From an uncultured Blautia sp. (GTDB lineage: Bacteria > Bacillota > Clostridia > Lachnospirales > Lachnospiraceae): DNA of 64,000 nucleotides. The stretch covers positions 1 through 64,000 of the forward strand of contig NZ_CANTKB010000015.1 in assembly GCF_947654165.1 (NCBI RefSeq). Direction: 5' to 3'. The stretch's first letter is position 1. Every line of letters begins with the position of its first letter. Positions 43,920-51,459 of this stretch are shown piece after piece. The translations under genes and the position numbers were made by a program. The notes beneath the pieces are model-generated. The model was not told where the DNA came from. It did no database searches and saw nothing but the letters and a program-made list of their open reading frames with translations.

Positions 43920-45275
43920 ATGGAAGAATATATGAAAATATTGTTGGAACAAATCCGGTGTAAATCTGCAAGAAAATTAGTAGAAAAGGAAATCCGGGAA
44001 CATATTTTAGAACAGTATGAAGAGAATCTGGAGGAAGGAATGGATGAAACCTGTGCCATGGAAGCAGCAGTGGAGGATATGGGAAGTCCGGTCGAGACAG
44101 GAGTTGCCCTGGATGCCATACACAGGCCACAGATGTCCTGGAGCATGCTCATTATAATCGGGGTGATCAGTTTTTTCAGTATCTTAATACAAGTGCTTGT
44201 TGGAAATGGAAACCCTATGCTGGGAAGTGGACATATACTTAAACATGGGGTTCATGTGATGCTTGGTTTTGCTATGATGCTGCTGGTTTACCGTCTGGAT
44301 TACAGTAAGATAGGCAGATATGCCAAAAGAATCACAGGTATTGCATGTATCGTTCTTTTGGCAGCGATCTGTCTGGGAATCACAGCAAGCGTCAATGGAG
44401 TACGGGCCTGGATTCCAACGCCGTTTATACCTCTGTCCATTCCTGCACTCTTGCTATTTGCAGTGCCGTTATACGGCGGAATCCTCTATTCGTATTACGG
44501 GACAGAATACACAGGTCTTTTCAAAAGCATCCTTTGGATGATCCCGCCGATATGGGTGGCATTTCTGGTGCCCAAGATTAGCCTGGCAGTCATGCTGCTT
44601 TTTCTTCAGGGAATCTTGTTATCTGTGGCCTTGTGGAAAAACTGGTTTCAGGTGAAAAAATATTGGGTCTTAGGCGGATTCTGGGGAAGTATTTTGACTT
44701 TTCCGGTAATCCTGGTGATGCTTGGAAAAAAATTTGGGTGGATTGCACAGTATCAGATGGAAAGGCTGGCTCTTTATCTGGGACAGACAGAATCAGACAC
44801 TTCTTCAGCGTTCTATTTTTTAAGAGATGGCTTCAAAGAGTACCGGCTATGGGGTGCAGCAGAAATAGAAAATCCCCTGATGGAAACGGGGCAGAGTTAT
44901 TTTAGTGATTACCTGATTTCTTTTGTAGGTATGAATTATGGGATTCTGGCAGCCGTGCTATTGATTTTGCTGATTCTGGCAGTTATTGTGAAAGGAATCT
45001 CTATCGTTGTGAAACAGAAGAACAAACTTGGAAGGATCATGGGGTTTGGGTGTGGAATCGTATTTCTGGGGGAACTATGTTTGCATGTGTTCACCTGTAT
45101 TGGGCAGCTCCCTTCGGCAGCAAGTTCCTTGCCGCTTTTCTCTTACGGTGGTTCCAGACTGGTGGTATTCTATATGCTGTTGGGGCTGATGCTCAGTATT
45201 TACCGTTATAAAAATATTCTCCCCTCCACCGGTAACAGGAAGAAAAGACCGATGAAGAGAAGAATCGCAGAATAG
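43920..45275 (+). CDS. HAAS domain fused to an FtsW/RodA/SpoVE (SEDS) glycosyltransferase
   Basis: 451 residues. Residues 1-68 are a soluble HAAS-like helical prefix (SARKLVEKEIREHILEQYEE, AAVEDMGSPVETG), found in PadR-associated membrane proteins. From about 74 on there are roughly ten membrane segments with SEDS landmarks: GVRAWI at 160-165, Asp330 in YFSDYLISFVGMNYGILAA at the position of the catalytic Asp, and LPLFSYGGSRL at 404-414. SEDS proteins polymerise peptidoglycan. The conserved Asp suggests activity. No partner penicillin-binding protein is adjacent. The PadR gene upstream implies inducible use. Confidence 0.85.
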   Translation: MEEYMKILLEQIRCKSARKLVEKEIREHILEQYEENLEEGMDETCAMEAAVEDMGSPVETGVALDAIHRPQMSWSMLIIIGVISFFSILIQVLVGNGNPMLGSGHILKHGVHVMLGFAMMLLVYRLDYSKIGRYAKRITGIACIVLLAAICLGITASVNGVRAWIPTPFIPLSIPALLLFAVPLYGGILYSYYGTEYTGLFKSILWMIPPIWVAFLVPKISLAVMLLFLQGILLSVALWKNWFQVKKYWVLGGFWGSILTFPVILVMLGKKFGWIAQYQMERLALYLGQTESDTSSAFYFLRDGFKEYRLWGAAEIENPLMETGQSYFSDYLISFVGMNYGILAAVLLILLILAVIVKGISIVVKQKNKLGRIMGFGCGIVFLGELCLHVFTCIGQLPSAASSLPLFSYGGSRLVVFYMLLGLMLSIYRYKNILPSTGNRKKRPMKRRIAE

Positions 45276-45278
45276 TTT

Positions 45279-46523
45279 TTATAAAATCACAGGCGGCTTT
45301 TGCAGGTCATTGACAAAAGCGGTCTGTTTTTTTGTGCATTTTACAGATTCATATAAATTCGAAAGGAATAAGTCTTTTTCAAAGGCGCTGGCAGCAGAAG
45401 GACTTAATTGTTTCTGATAATCAGCAGCTTTTGTGATAATAGGAATCCTGCTTTTTTTCTGCATAGTACGAAGAAAAGCAGAGTGGTCCTTTCGGAATCC
45501 CAGAAGCCTTACATAAGAAGGTTCCTGCATCTGCATCTCCTGGGTGATGCCAAGAAGTGCATGGAGCAGTCCCCGGCAGATGCGGGTGTACGTCAGTTCC
45601 TTTGTTTTTAATTGAAGGACAAACTGTGAAAAAGATTGAAAGCTGTTCAACTGTTTATAAATCCTCCGACATAAGTCTGGTGATAAATCTGCGAATTGGC
45701 ACAGGGTTTCTGCCGTGTGCTGCATAAGCTGGTACTTCAGTAAAAGGGAAAAATCATTTTCATCCATGAGAGTTCCGGAGGATACCAGGGATTCCATATA
45801 GTCCCAGACCGGCTTTGGCTGTGCCTTGGAAAAGGCAGAGAGACGGTCTGGCTGTCCTGCACGTTGTTTTTTCAGTGCGTTTCGTATGGCGGAAGCACTG
45901 GGGAACATGGTGTCCAGTTCGGTACTGTGGTAGGAACCGCCTTTTCGTTCTATGGTGATTGGCCGGATGGGACTTTTTTGTGCCAGCAGTGCCTTGCAGT
46001 ATTCGATTCCCAGGATATTGTTTGGGGTGTCAAGAAAATCTCCGTTCATAGAAAGGGAAGACTCCAGGTCATACACTTTTAAAGCGGTTTTTCTGGCAGC
46101 AGGGAAAGAAGTACCCTGTCTTAGAGCTTCTTTCAGTGCCCTGCGGTAAAGAGGCGGTTCGTCTAATAAGACTTTGGCCGCCTGGATGCAAGCGGAAATA
46201 TCCCCGGATTCACTTCCAAAAGAAAGAAAATCCATACAGTTTAGAGCATCAAAAATTCCAACACCACCTCTGGCAAAAAATTCTGCACTGCCTGTTGCAT
46301 AAGAACCCGGCAATTCCAGTACCACATCTGCACCGCCAAGCAAAGCCATCCTGGCTCTTTCGTGCTTGGAAAAGATGGAGGGAGTACCTCTTTGTACGAA
46401 ATCGCCGCTCATAAGTACAACTGCAAAGTCTGCATTAGTCTTTTCTTTTGACTGTCCAATCTGATAGGCATGTCCGTTATGAAACGGATTGTATTCTGCT
46501 ATGATTCCTACTGCTTTTTTCAT
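45279..46523 (-). CDS. tmcAL: tRNA(Met) cytidine acetate ligase (TmcAL, YlbM family)
   Basis: 414 residues from the ATG at 46523 (the open frame runs further upstream without a site; AAAGGA lies before this ATG). The nucleotidyltransferase-like start AVGIIAEYNPFHNGHAYQI contains the HxGH-type motif. LMSGDFVQRG, VVLELP and FGSESGD follow, and ERKGGSYHSTELD lies in the C-terminal half. The family forms N4-acetylcytidine at the wobble position of elongator tRNA-Met from acetate and ATP. It is convergent with the SEDS gene, 3 bases apart. Confidence 0.92.
   Translation of the reverse strand: MKKAVGIIAEYNPFHNGHAYQIGQSKEKTNADFAVVLMSGDFVQRGTPSIFSKHERARMALLGGADVVLELPGSYATGSAEFFARGGVGIFDALNCMDFLSFGSESGDISACIQAAKVLLDEPPLYRRALKEALRQGTSFPAARKTALKVYDLESSLSMNGDFLDTPNNILGIEYCKALLAQKSPIRPITIERKGGSYHSTELDTMFPSASAIRNALKKQRAGQPDRLSAFSKAQPKPVWDYMESLVSSGTLMDENDFSLLLKYQLMQHTAETLCQFADLSPDLCRRIYKQLNSFQSFSQFVLQLKTKELTYTRICRGLLHALLGITQEMQMQEPSYVRLLGFRKDHSAFLRTMQKKSRIPIITKAADYQKQLSPSAASAFEKDLFLSNLYESVKCTKKQTAFVNDLQKPPVIL
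45289..45333 (+). terminator. Terminator of the PadR-SEDS operon
   Basis: ACAG/CTGT and CTTTTG/CAAAAG pairs form an interrupted stem followed by T7. It lies inside the 3' end of the convergent tmcAL gene. Confidence 0.6.
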
Positions 46524-46953
46524 GAAAAAATCCTTTCTGGTGGATGCAGCCTGGTACATTTGAATTTTGCAGGCCGAAAATAAAGTTTTTGATGAAGATA
46601 TTATACCTTGAATGATGTACAAATAGCAAGCGGATAGGAAAAAGTAGGTTAAAATCGCCGTGAGAAGATTTATGATCGATAAAGCTATATATTTTAACTA
46701 AATAAAAAATCAAGGTTGCTTCTTTCCAGGTTCATCTATTATAATGAAATCATAGAAATTTAATGTATAGATATCAGATTTATAAGGAAGGTGATTCAGC
46801 AAAGAAATTTCATTTCTACAGAAGAGAAATATATGTGGATTTTTCACATTCCGTAAAAATACAACTAGAAAATACAATCCAAAGTACATGAGATAACACG
46901 ATATCAGTTATTCTGATAGTCAGCTTGAAATAAAAAAAGAGCGAGGTGTTAAT
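46524..46953 (+). promoter_or_regulatory. 430-base A+T-rich gap with one promoter-like site
   Basis: The gap before the Rpn-family remnant shows TTGCTT (46716-46721) and TATAAT (46740-46745) with an 18-base spacer. GAAGGTGATT at about 46789 looks like a ribosome site without a following gene. The tmcAL promoter must also lie near its left end but no clear match is seen. Nothing else is recognised. Confidence 0.4.
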
Positions 46954-47710
46954 GTGCAGGAAACAAAACGGAATGTAACAAAGGAAAACGATTTACAAAA
47001 GATAAAAGAACTTCGCCTGATGGATGATGACTTTTTTTCAGAAGCTCTGGATGGAAAGACGGAAGCAGTTGAGTATATTCTGAATACGATTCTGGAGCGT
47101 GATGATATCAAAGTGAAATCTACGAAGGCACAGGTAGAATATAAAAGTGCAACAAAACGTTCCATAAAATTAGATATCCAGGCAGAGGATGTGCATGGAA
47201 GACTCATGGATATCGAAATACAGCGTTCCGACAGGGGGGCAGGAGTAAGAAGGGCAAGGTTCCACAGCAGCATGATAGACCGGGCACTGCTCAGCAAGGG
47301 AAAGGATTTCGAAGATCTGGTTGATACCTATGTGATCTTCATCACGGAAAAAGATAAATTCGGTATGGGAATTCCACTTTATCATATCGAAAGAAAAATT
47401 TCTGAGATGGATAATGCATTGTTCGGTGACGGAGCCCATATCCTATACGTGAATGGTGAATCCATTACTGGCAGAAGAAGTCAGATACTTAAAAGAAACA
47501 GAAGGAGGTCGAAGCCAGATGAGCAGACTTTTGGAAGAGATGAGAAATGAAGTAGCAGAAAAAGCAAAAGCAGAAGGAAATCACGAAAAAGCGGTGAACA
47601 CGGCTCTAAAGATGATAGCAAGAGGACGTGACTCTATAGAAGAAGTCGCAGAGATAACGGGTTTATCTTTGGAAGAGGTTCGGAAGCTGGCAGAGAATCA
47701 AAAAGGATAA
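46954..47710 (+). pseudogene. Rpn-family recombination-promoting nuclease (PD-(D/E)XK), frame-broken
   Basis: The first frame (GTG at 46954) gives the family N-terminus: LRLMDDDFFSEALDGKTEAVEYILN, split here as LRLMDDDFFSEAL and EAVEYILNTILERDD, then the nuclease core KSIKLDIQAED-like segment RSIKLDIQAEDVHGRLMDIEIQ, YVIFITEKDKFG and ILYVNGE. After ILYVNGE near 47460 it leaves the family pattern. The family C-terminus (LLAEEVRYLKETEGG, MSRLLEEMRNEV, GLSLEEVRKLAE) is found in another frame up to 47710. The usual intervening segment of about 20 residues is missing, so a deletion with frameshift is inferred. Such proteins are transposase-like nucleases often present in many copies. Confidence 0.75.
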
Positions 47711-47720
47711 GATAAACGAT

Positions 47721-47758
47721 TTCCCCGGATATGTGTAAAAACATAGCCGGGGAATTTT
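47721..47758 (+). terminator. Intrinsic terminator after the Rpn remnant
   Basis: TTCCCCGG (47721-47728) pairs with CCGGGGAA (47747-47754), with an inner ATATGT/ACATA extension, and runs into TTTT. Confidence 0.8.
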
Positions 47759-48127
47759 GCTTCAAAATTAGCACAAGATTTCTCGGATGTACTTCAAAAA
47801 GAAATAACGCTGGTAGATGTAAAACTTATTACAATCAGTTTTCATCTGTTGTTTCTTGTGACATTATTTCTGTTTATGAATATAAGAAAATTATTAAAAC
47901 TCATTGAAAAAAATGCGTCGCCTTTTCAATATGGTATTGTAAAACAATTTCGAAAAATTATTTTATGGTGGGTTGTTGTTTCGATAATACCTCTTTGGAA
48001 AATATCTGATGGAAATTCTATTTTTGGTTTGTTTTATGATCTGATTTTGGCAGCCATTCTTTATTTGATTTCGTTTATCTTTGAATACGGAATCAGCTTA
48101 CAGACAGAAGTAGACGAGACATTATAG
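47747..48127 (+). pseudogene. DUF2975-family membrane protein, 5' truncated
   Basis: An open frame runs from the terminator stem (47747) to 48127 without a proper start; TTG at 47849 would give 92 residues. The readable part has three hydrophobic segments (ISFHLLFLVTLFLFM, IILWWVVVSIIPLW, LILAAILYLISFIFEYG) and the sequence of DUF2975 proteins, which usually have four membrane segments and about 160 residues. The first segment is missing. The DNA that joins it to the upstream terminator is probably a deletion scar. Confidence 0.6.
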
Positions 48128-48141
48128 GAGTGTGAGAAAAA

Positions 48142-48360
48142 ATGGCGATTATATTAAGACTGGACCGTATGATGGCAGACCGAAAAATCAGCCTCAACGA
48201 ATTATCTGAAAAAGTTGGGATTGCAAATGTGAATCTTTCTAAAATAAAGACCGGAAAGGTAAGTGCTATCCGTTTTTCTACTTTAAATGCAATTTGTGAT
48301 GTGCTGGATTGCCAGCCCGGAGACATTCTGGAATTTCAAAGAGATGAGAAAGAAGAGTAA
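48142..48360 (+). CDS. Small Cro/C1-type (YozG-like) DNA-binding protein
   Basis: 72 residues, almost entirely one helix-turn-helix (LDRMMADRKISLNELSEKVG, ANVNLSKIKTGK, FSTLNAICDVLDCQPGDIL). It lies 14 bases after the DUF2975 frame. This pairing of DUF2975 and a short Xre-type regulator is common in Bacillota. AGGAGTG precedes the ATG. The frame is intact although its partner is truncated. Confidence 0.9.
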   Translation: MAIILRLDRMMADRKISLNELSEKVGIANVNLSKIKTGKVSAIRFSTLNAICDVLDCQPGDILEFQRDEKEE

Positions 48361-48429
48361 AGATTTTTTTATGTTTCAAAAAGAATACAAAATATAACAT
48401 CCTTTTCCATAAAAACACGAAACCATGTC

Positions 48430-48458
48430 TTGTCTGTCATGAAAAAAGGTTGTATAAT
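48430..48458 (+). promoter_or_regulatory. Promoter of ackA
   Basis: TTGTCT (48430-48435) and TATAAT (48453-48458) have a 17-base spacer. An 80-base leader follows with a TGGGCTGACACAGCCCA palindrome (about 48470-48486). Confidence 0.75.
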
Positions 48459-48537
48459 AATACCAAGCATGGGCTGACACAGCCCATAATTACAGAGCAG
48501 TCTGTATAAAATATCTAATGATATCGGAGGAAAAAAC

Positions 48538-49734
48538 ATGAACGTATTAGTAGTGAACTGTGGAAGTTCATCCCTGAAATTCCAGTTGATTAATTCTGAG
48601 ACAGAAGCAGTAGCAGCAAAAGGTCTGTGCGAGCGTATTGGTATTGACGGAAGATTAGTTTACCAGCCAGCAGGCGGTGAAAAAGAAGTAACAGAAGCTG
48701 CTATGCCTACTCATACAGAAGCAATCAAAATGGTTCTGGATGCACTGGTAAATCCATCTACAGGTGTATTAAAGAGCTTAGATGAAGTAGAAGCAATCGG
48801 ACATCGTGTACTTCACGGTGGAGCTAAGATTTCTGATTCCTGCATTATCAACGACGAAGTAATCTCTGTTATTGAAGAATGCTGTGATTTAGGACCTCTT
48901 CATAACCCAGCAAACTTAATGGGTATCCGTGCATGTATGGATCTGATGCCAGGAAAACCAAACGTAGCGGTATTTGACACTGCTTTCCATCAGACAATGC
49001 CGGAAAAAGCATATATGTATGCAATCCCATACGAATACTATGATAAATACAAAGTTCGTAAATATGGTTTCCACGGAACTTCTCACAGATTCGTATCCAA
49101 AGAAACAATCAAATTCCTGGGCTTAGATCCAGAAAATTCCAAAGTAATTGTTGCTCACTTAGGAAATGGTTCTTCCATCAGTGCAGTAGTAAACGGCAAA
49201 TGTGTGGATACTTCCATGGGTCTTACTCCTCTTGAAGGTCTTGTAATGGGAACTCGTTCCGGTGACCTTGATCCGGCAGTCCTTGACTTTGTATGCAAGA
49301 AAGAAAACATCGATGTTACAGAGATGGTAAATATTCTGAATAAAAAATCTGGTCTTCTTGGACTTTCTAAAGGACTTTCCAGCGACTTTCGTGATTTAAG
49401 TGAAGCAGCAGATAATGGAAACGCTGATGCACAGCGTGCGATTGACTGCCTGTGCTACAGAATTATCAAATACATTGGTTCATATGCAGCAGCTATGAAT
49501 GGTGTAGATGCCATTGCTTTCACTGGCGGTATCGGTGAAAATGCATCTCTGGTAAGAGAAACAGTTGTAAACGGACTGAGCTATCTTGGTGTTACTCTTG
49601 ATGAAGAAGCAAACAAAACAAGAGGAGAGAACAAAGTAATCTCCACACCGGATTCAAAAGTAACCGTTGCGATTGTTCCTACAAACGAAGAATTAGCAAT
49701 CTGCCAGGAAACAGCAGCATTAGTTCAGAAATAG
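48538..49734 (+). CDS. ackA: Acetate kinase
   Basis: 398 residues, standard length. It makes ATP from acetyl phosphate at the end of fermentation. Motifs VNCGSSSLKFQL at the N-terminus, GHRVLHGG, AVFDTAFHQTMP, YGFHGTSHRFVS, AHLGNGSSISAV and FTGGIGENA are complete. Codon use is biased to a few codons (as expected for a highly expressed gene). pta, its usual neighbour, is not upstream. AGGAGG-like GGAGG precedes the ATG. Confidence 0.98.
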   Translation: MNVLVVNCGSSSLKFQLINSETEAVAAKGLCERIGIDGRLVYQPAGGEKEVTEAAMPTHTEAIKMVLDALVNPSTGVLKSLDEVEAIGHRVLHGGAKISDSCIINDEVISVIEECCDLGPLHNPANLMGIRACMDLMPGKPNVAVFDTAFHQTMPEKAYMYAIPYEYYDKYKVRKYGFHGTSHRFVSKETIKFLGLDPENSKVIVAHLGNGSSISAVVNGKCVDTSMGLTPLEGLVMGTRSGDLDPAVLDFVCKKENIDVTEMVNILNKKSGLLGLSKGLSSDFRDLSEAADNGNADAQRAIDCLCYRIIKYIGSYAAAMNGVDAIAFTGGIGENASLVRETVVNGLSYLGVTLDEEANKTRGENKVISTPDSKVTVAIVPTNEELAICQETAALVQK

Positions 49735-49749
49735 TTTTTAAAATAATGG

Positions 49750-49778
49750 TTGACAAACCGCAAATCCCTATGTATAAT
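49750..49778 (+). promoter_or_regulatory. Promoter of the yceD-like/rpmF unit
   Basis: A consensus TTGACA (49750-49755) and TATAAT (49773-49778) have an exact 17-base spacer, 26 bases before the start codon. Confidence 0.9.
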
Positions 49779-49804
49779 TTACAAGGTGTGATTAGGAGAC
49801 TATT

Positions 49805-50332
49805 ATGCTAATTGATTTATCAGAAATTTTATCCCTGGAAGGAAAGACACAGGTTGTAGAAGCACCTGTTTCCATGGATTCCTTTCAATCGAAACTAGGA
49901 GATTTTCCTATTGTTAAGAAGAAGCCCATTTCCATGAAGATTACCAACAGTGGAAAGAAGGTTTTAAAAATTGAAGCCAACGGTTCTATTACCGTAGCCA
50001 TTCCCTGTGATAAGTGTCTGAAGGAAGTTCCCACAACCTTTATCATTGATCTGGAGGAGGAGTTGGACATGAAGGCTTCGAAGGAAGACAGGATAAAAGA
50101 CTTAGATGAAATTAATTATGTCACAGGTTGCAGCCTGGATGTAGACCAGTTAGTGCATAATGAGATTTTAATCCATTGGCCTTTAAGGGTTCTATGCAAA
50201 GAGAACTGCCGGGGTATTTGTCCAAAATGTGGGATGAATTTGAACGAAGGTACTTGTGACTGTGATCAGTTTGTGCCGGACCCCAGAATGGCGGTAATCA
50301 GTGATATATTTAGCAAATTTAAGGAGGTGTAA
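49805..50332 (+). CDS. DUF177/YceD-family protein
   Basis: 175 residues. The family is almost always encoded before rpmF, as here (2 bases apart). It has CDKCLKEV and a C-terminal cysteine cluster (CKENCRGICPKCGMNL, then TCDCDQF) that probably binds zinc. A role in 23S rRNA maturation or ribosome assembly has been proposed for relatives. TTAGGAG lies before the ATG. Confidence 0.92.
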   Translation: MLIDLSEILSLEGKTQVVEAPVSMDSFQSKLGDFPIVKKKPISMKITNSGKKVLKIEANGSITVAIPCDKCLKEVPTTFIIDLEEELDMKASKEDRIKDLDEINYVTGCSLDVDQLVHNEILIHWPLRVLCKENCRGICPKCGMNLNEGTCDCDQFVPDPRMAVISDIFSKFKEV

Positions 50333-50334
50333 CT

Positions 50335-50520
50335 ATGTCCATCTGTCCAAAAAATAAATCTTCCAAAGCAAGAAGAGACAAAAGAAGAGCAAACTGGAAA
50401 ATGAGTGCTCCAAACTTAGTAAAATGCAGCAAATGTGGTGCTTTAATGATGCCTCACAGAGTATGTAAAGCTTGCGGAAGCTACAACAAAAAAGAGATTA
50501 TCAAAATGGAAGAAGCTTAA
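50335..50520 (+). CDS. rpmF: 50S ribosomal protein L32
   Basis: 61 residues. The start MSICPKNKSSKARRDKRRA and the zinc ribbon CSKCGALMMPHRVCKACGSY are characteristic. AAGGAGGTG precedes the ATG, which overlaps the spacing after the upstream stop. Confidence 0.97.
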   Translation: MSICPKNKSSKARRDKRRANWKMSAPNLVKCSKCGALMMPHRVCKACGSYNKKEIIKMEEA

Positions 50521-50545
50521 TTCCATTCGTGAGTAGAAGAAATAG

Positions 50546-50582
50546 AGGGTATTGGCACTTGTGCCTGCCCTTTATTTTTTTA
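50546..50582 (+). terminator. Terminator after rpmF
   Basis: AGGG/CCCT and GGCAC/GTGCC pairs form a two-part stem followed by TTTATTTTTTT. Confidence 0.85.
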
Positions 50583-50624
50583 TAAAAAATGGTTAATATT
50601 TCTGTAATATTTTACAGGAATCTC

Positions 50625-50653
50625 TTGCGGTTTTTATGGAAATACGTTAATAT
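50625..50653 (+). promoter_or_regulatory. Promoter of the lipoprotein gene
   Basis: TTGCGG (50625-50630) and TAATAT (50648-50653) have a 17-base spacer. Confidence 0.55.
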
Positions 50654-50723
50654 AGATTTGATGAACAATTTTGAAGGGATACATTTACCAAGGGAGTATA
50701 AGGAACTGAGGAGGAATCATGAA

Positions 50724-51353
50724 ATGAAAAATAAATGGGTAAAAAAGGGTATTTTGTTTTTAGCAGCAGGGTGTCTGAGCCTTTCTATGACAGGATGCAA
50801 AGGAAAAGAACTGATAGACAAAACACTGGAAAAGGTGCATTTAAAGACTGTCCAGGAAACTGACCCAGAAGAGAAAGAAAAGGAAGTGGAACCGGAAGTT
50901 CTTGTAGCTAAACCGGAATTGGTTACAAATTTAAGCGGTTCTGTTACTTATAAGACCGGAGACGAAGCAGCACCTCTTACGGTGGAAGCGACAACCAGCG
51001 ATGAAGGTGTGATTACATATCAGTGGTATCAGAGCCTTACTAACACTAATGGAGGCGGAACGATCATTGATGGTGCTACTGAGAGCACTTATACCCCGTC
51101 CACCCAGGAAGAGGGGATTGTTTATTACTATGTAGTAGCTACCAGCACGATTAAGAGTTCCACAAACCGTGTTACCAGCGATACGGCAGAAGTGGTTGTT
51201 TCTAATGAAGTTCAGGAAGGCGAGACAGCCGAAGGTTCAAAAGGAACAGCGGAAGAAGGAGCGGAAGCTGCAGAACAAACACCTGCTGAAAATAGCGGGG
51301 AGAAAGCAGAGGAAACACCTGCCCAGAGCAGTGAAGAAACACCTGCTCAATAG
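50724..51353 (+). CDS. Surface lipoprotein with one Ig-like domain
   Basis: 209 residues from the ATG at 50724 (GAGGAATC upstream). The lipoprotein signal MKNKWVKKGILFLAAGC leads to a lipobox ending SMTGC, so Cys25 should be lipidated. An acidic linker (PEEKEKEVEPEV) is followed by a beta-rich Ig-like domain at about 60-150 (GVITYQWYQSL, YYYVVATSTI). A low-complexity Glu/Ala/Pro tail has two ETPAQ repeats. The domain suggests binding or spacer function; no enzyme motif is seen. It breaks the usual rpmF-plsX neighbourhood. Confidence 0.8.
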   Translation: MKNKWVKKGILFLAAGCLSLSMTGCKGKELIDKTLEKVHLKTVQETDPEEKEKEVEPEVLVAKPELVTNLSGSVTYKTGDEAAPLTVEATTSDEGVITYQWYQSLTNTNGGGTIIDGATESTYTPSTQEEGIVYYYVVATSTIKSSTNRVTSDTAEVVVSNEVQEGETAEGSKGTAEEGAEAAEQTPAENSGEKAEETPAQSSEETPAQ

Positions 51354-51374
51354 TCGGCGGTACAGTTTTATAGA

Positions 51375-51415
51375 AAAATGCAGGGATTCTCTTTAGGAAT
51401 CCTTGCATTTTTTTT
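51375..51415 (+). terminator. Terminator of the lipoprotein gene
   Basis: AAAATGCAGGGATTC (51375-51389) pairs with 51397-51411 (one G-T pair) and is followed by T. Confidence 0.9.
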
Positions 51416-51431
51416 AGATGTCTAGTAAAAT
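51403..51431 (+). promoter_or_regulatory. Promoter of plsX, inside the preceding terminator
   Basis: TTGCAT (51403-51408) lies in the 3' arm of the terminator stem and TAAAAT (51426-51431) follows after 17 bases. Confidence 0.65.
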
Positions 51432-51459
51432 CATTCATAGATACAACAGGAGGCAAGAC

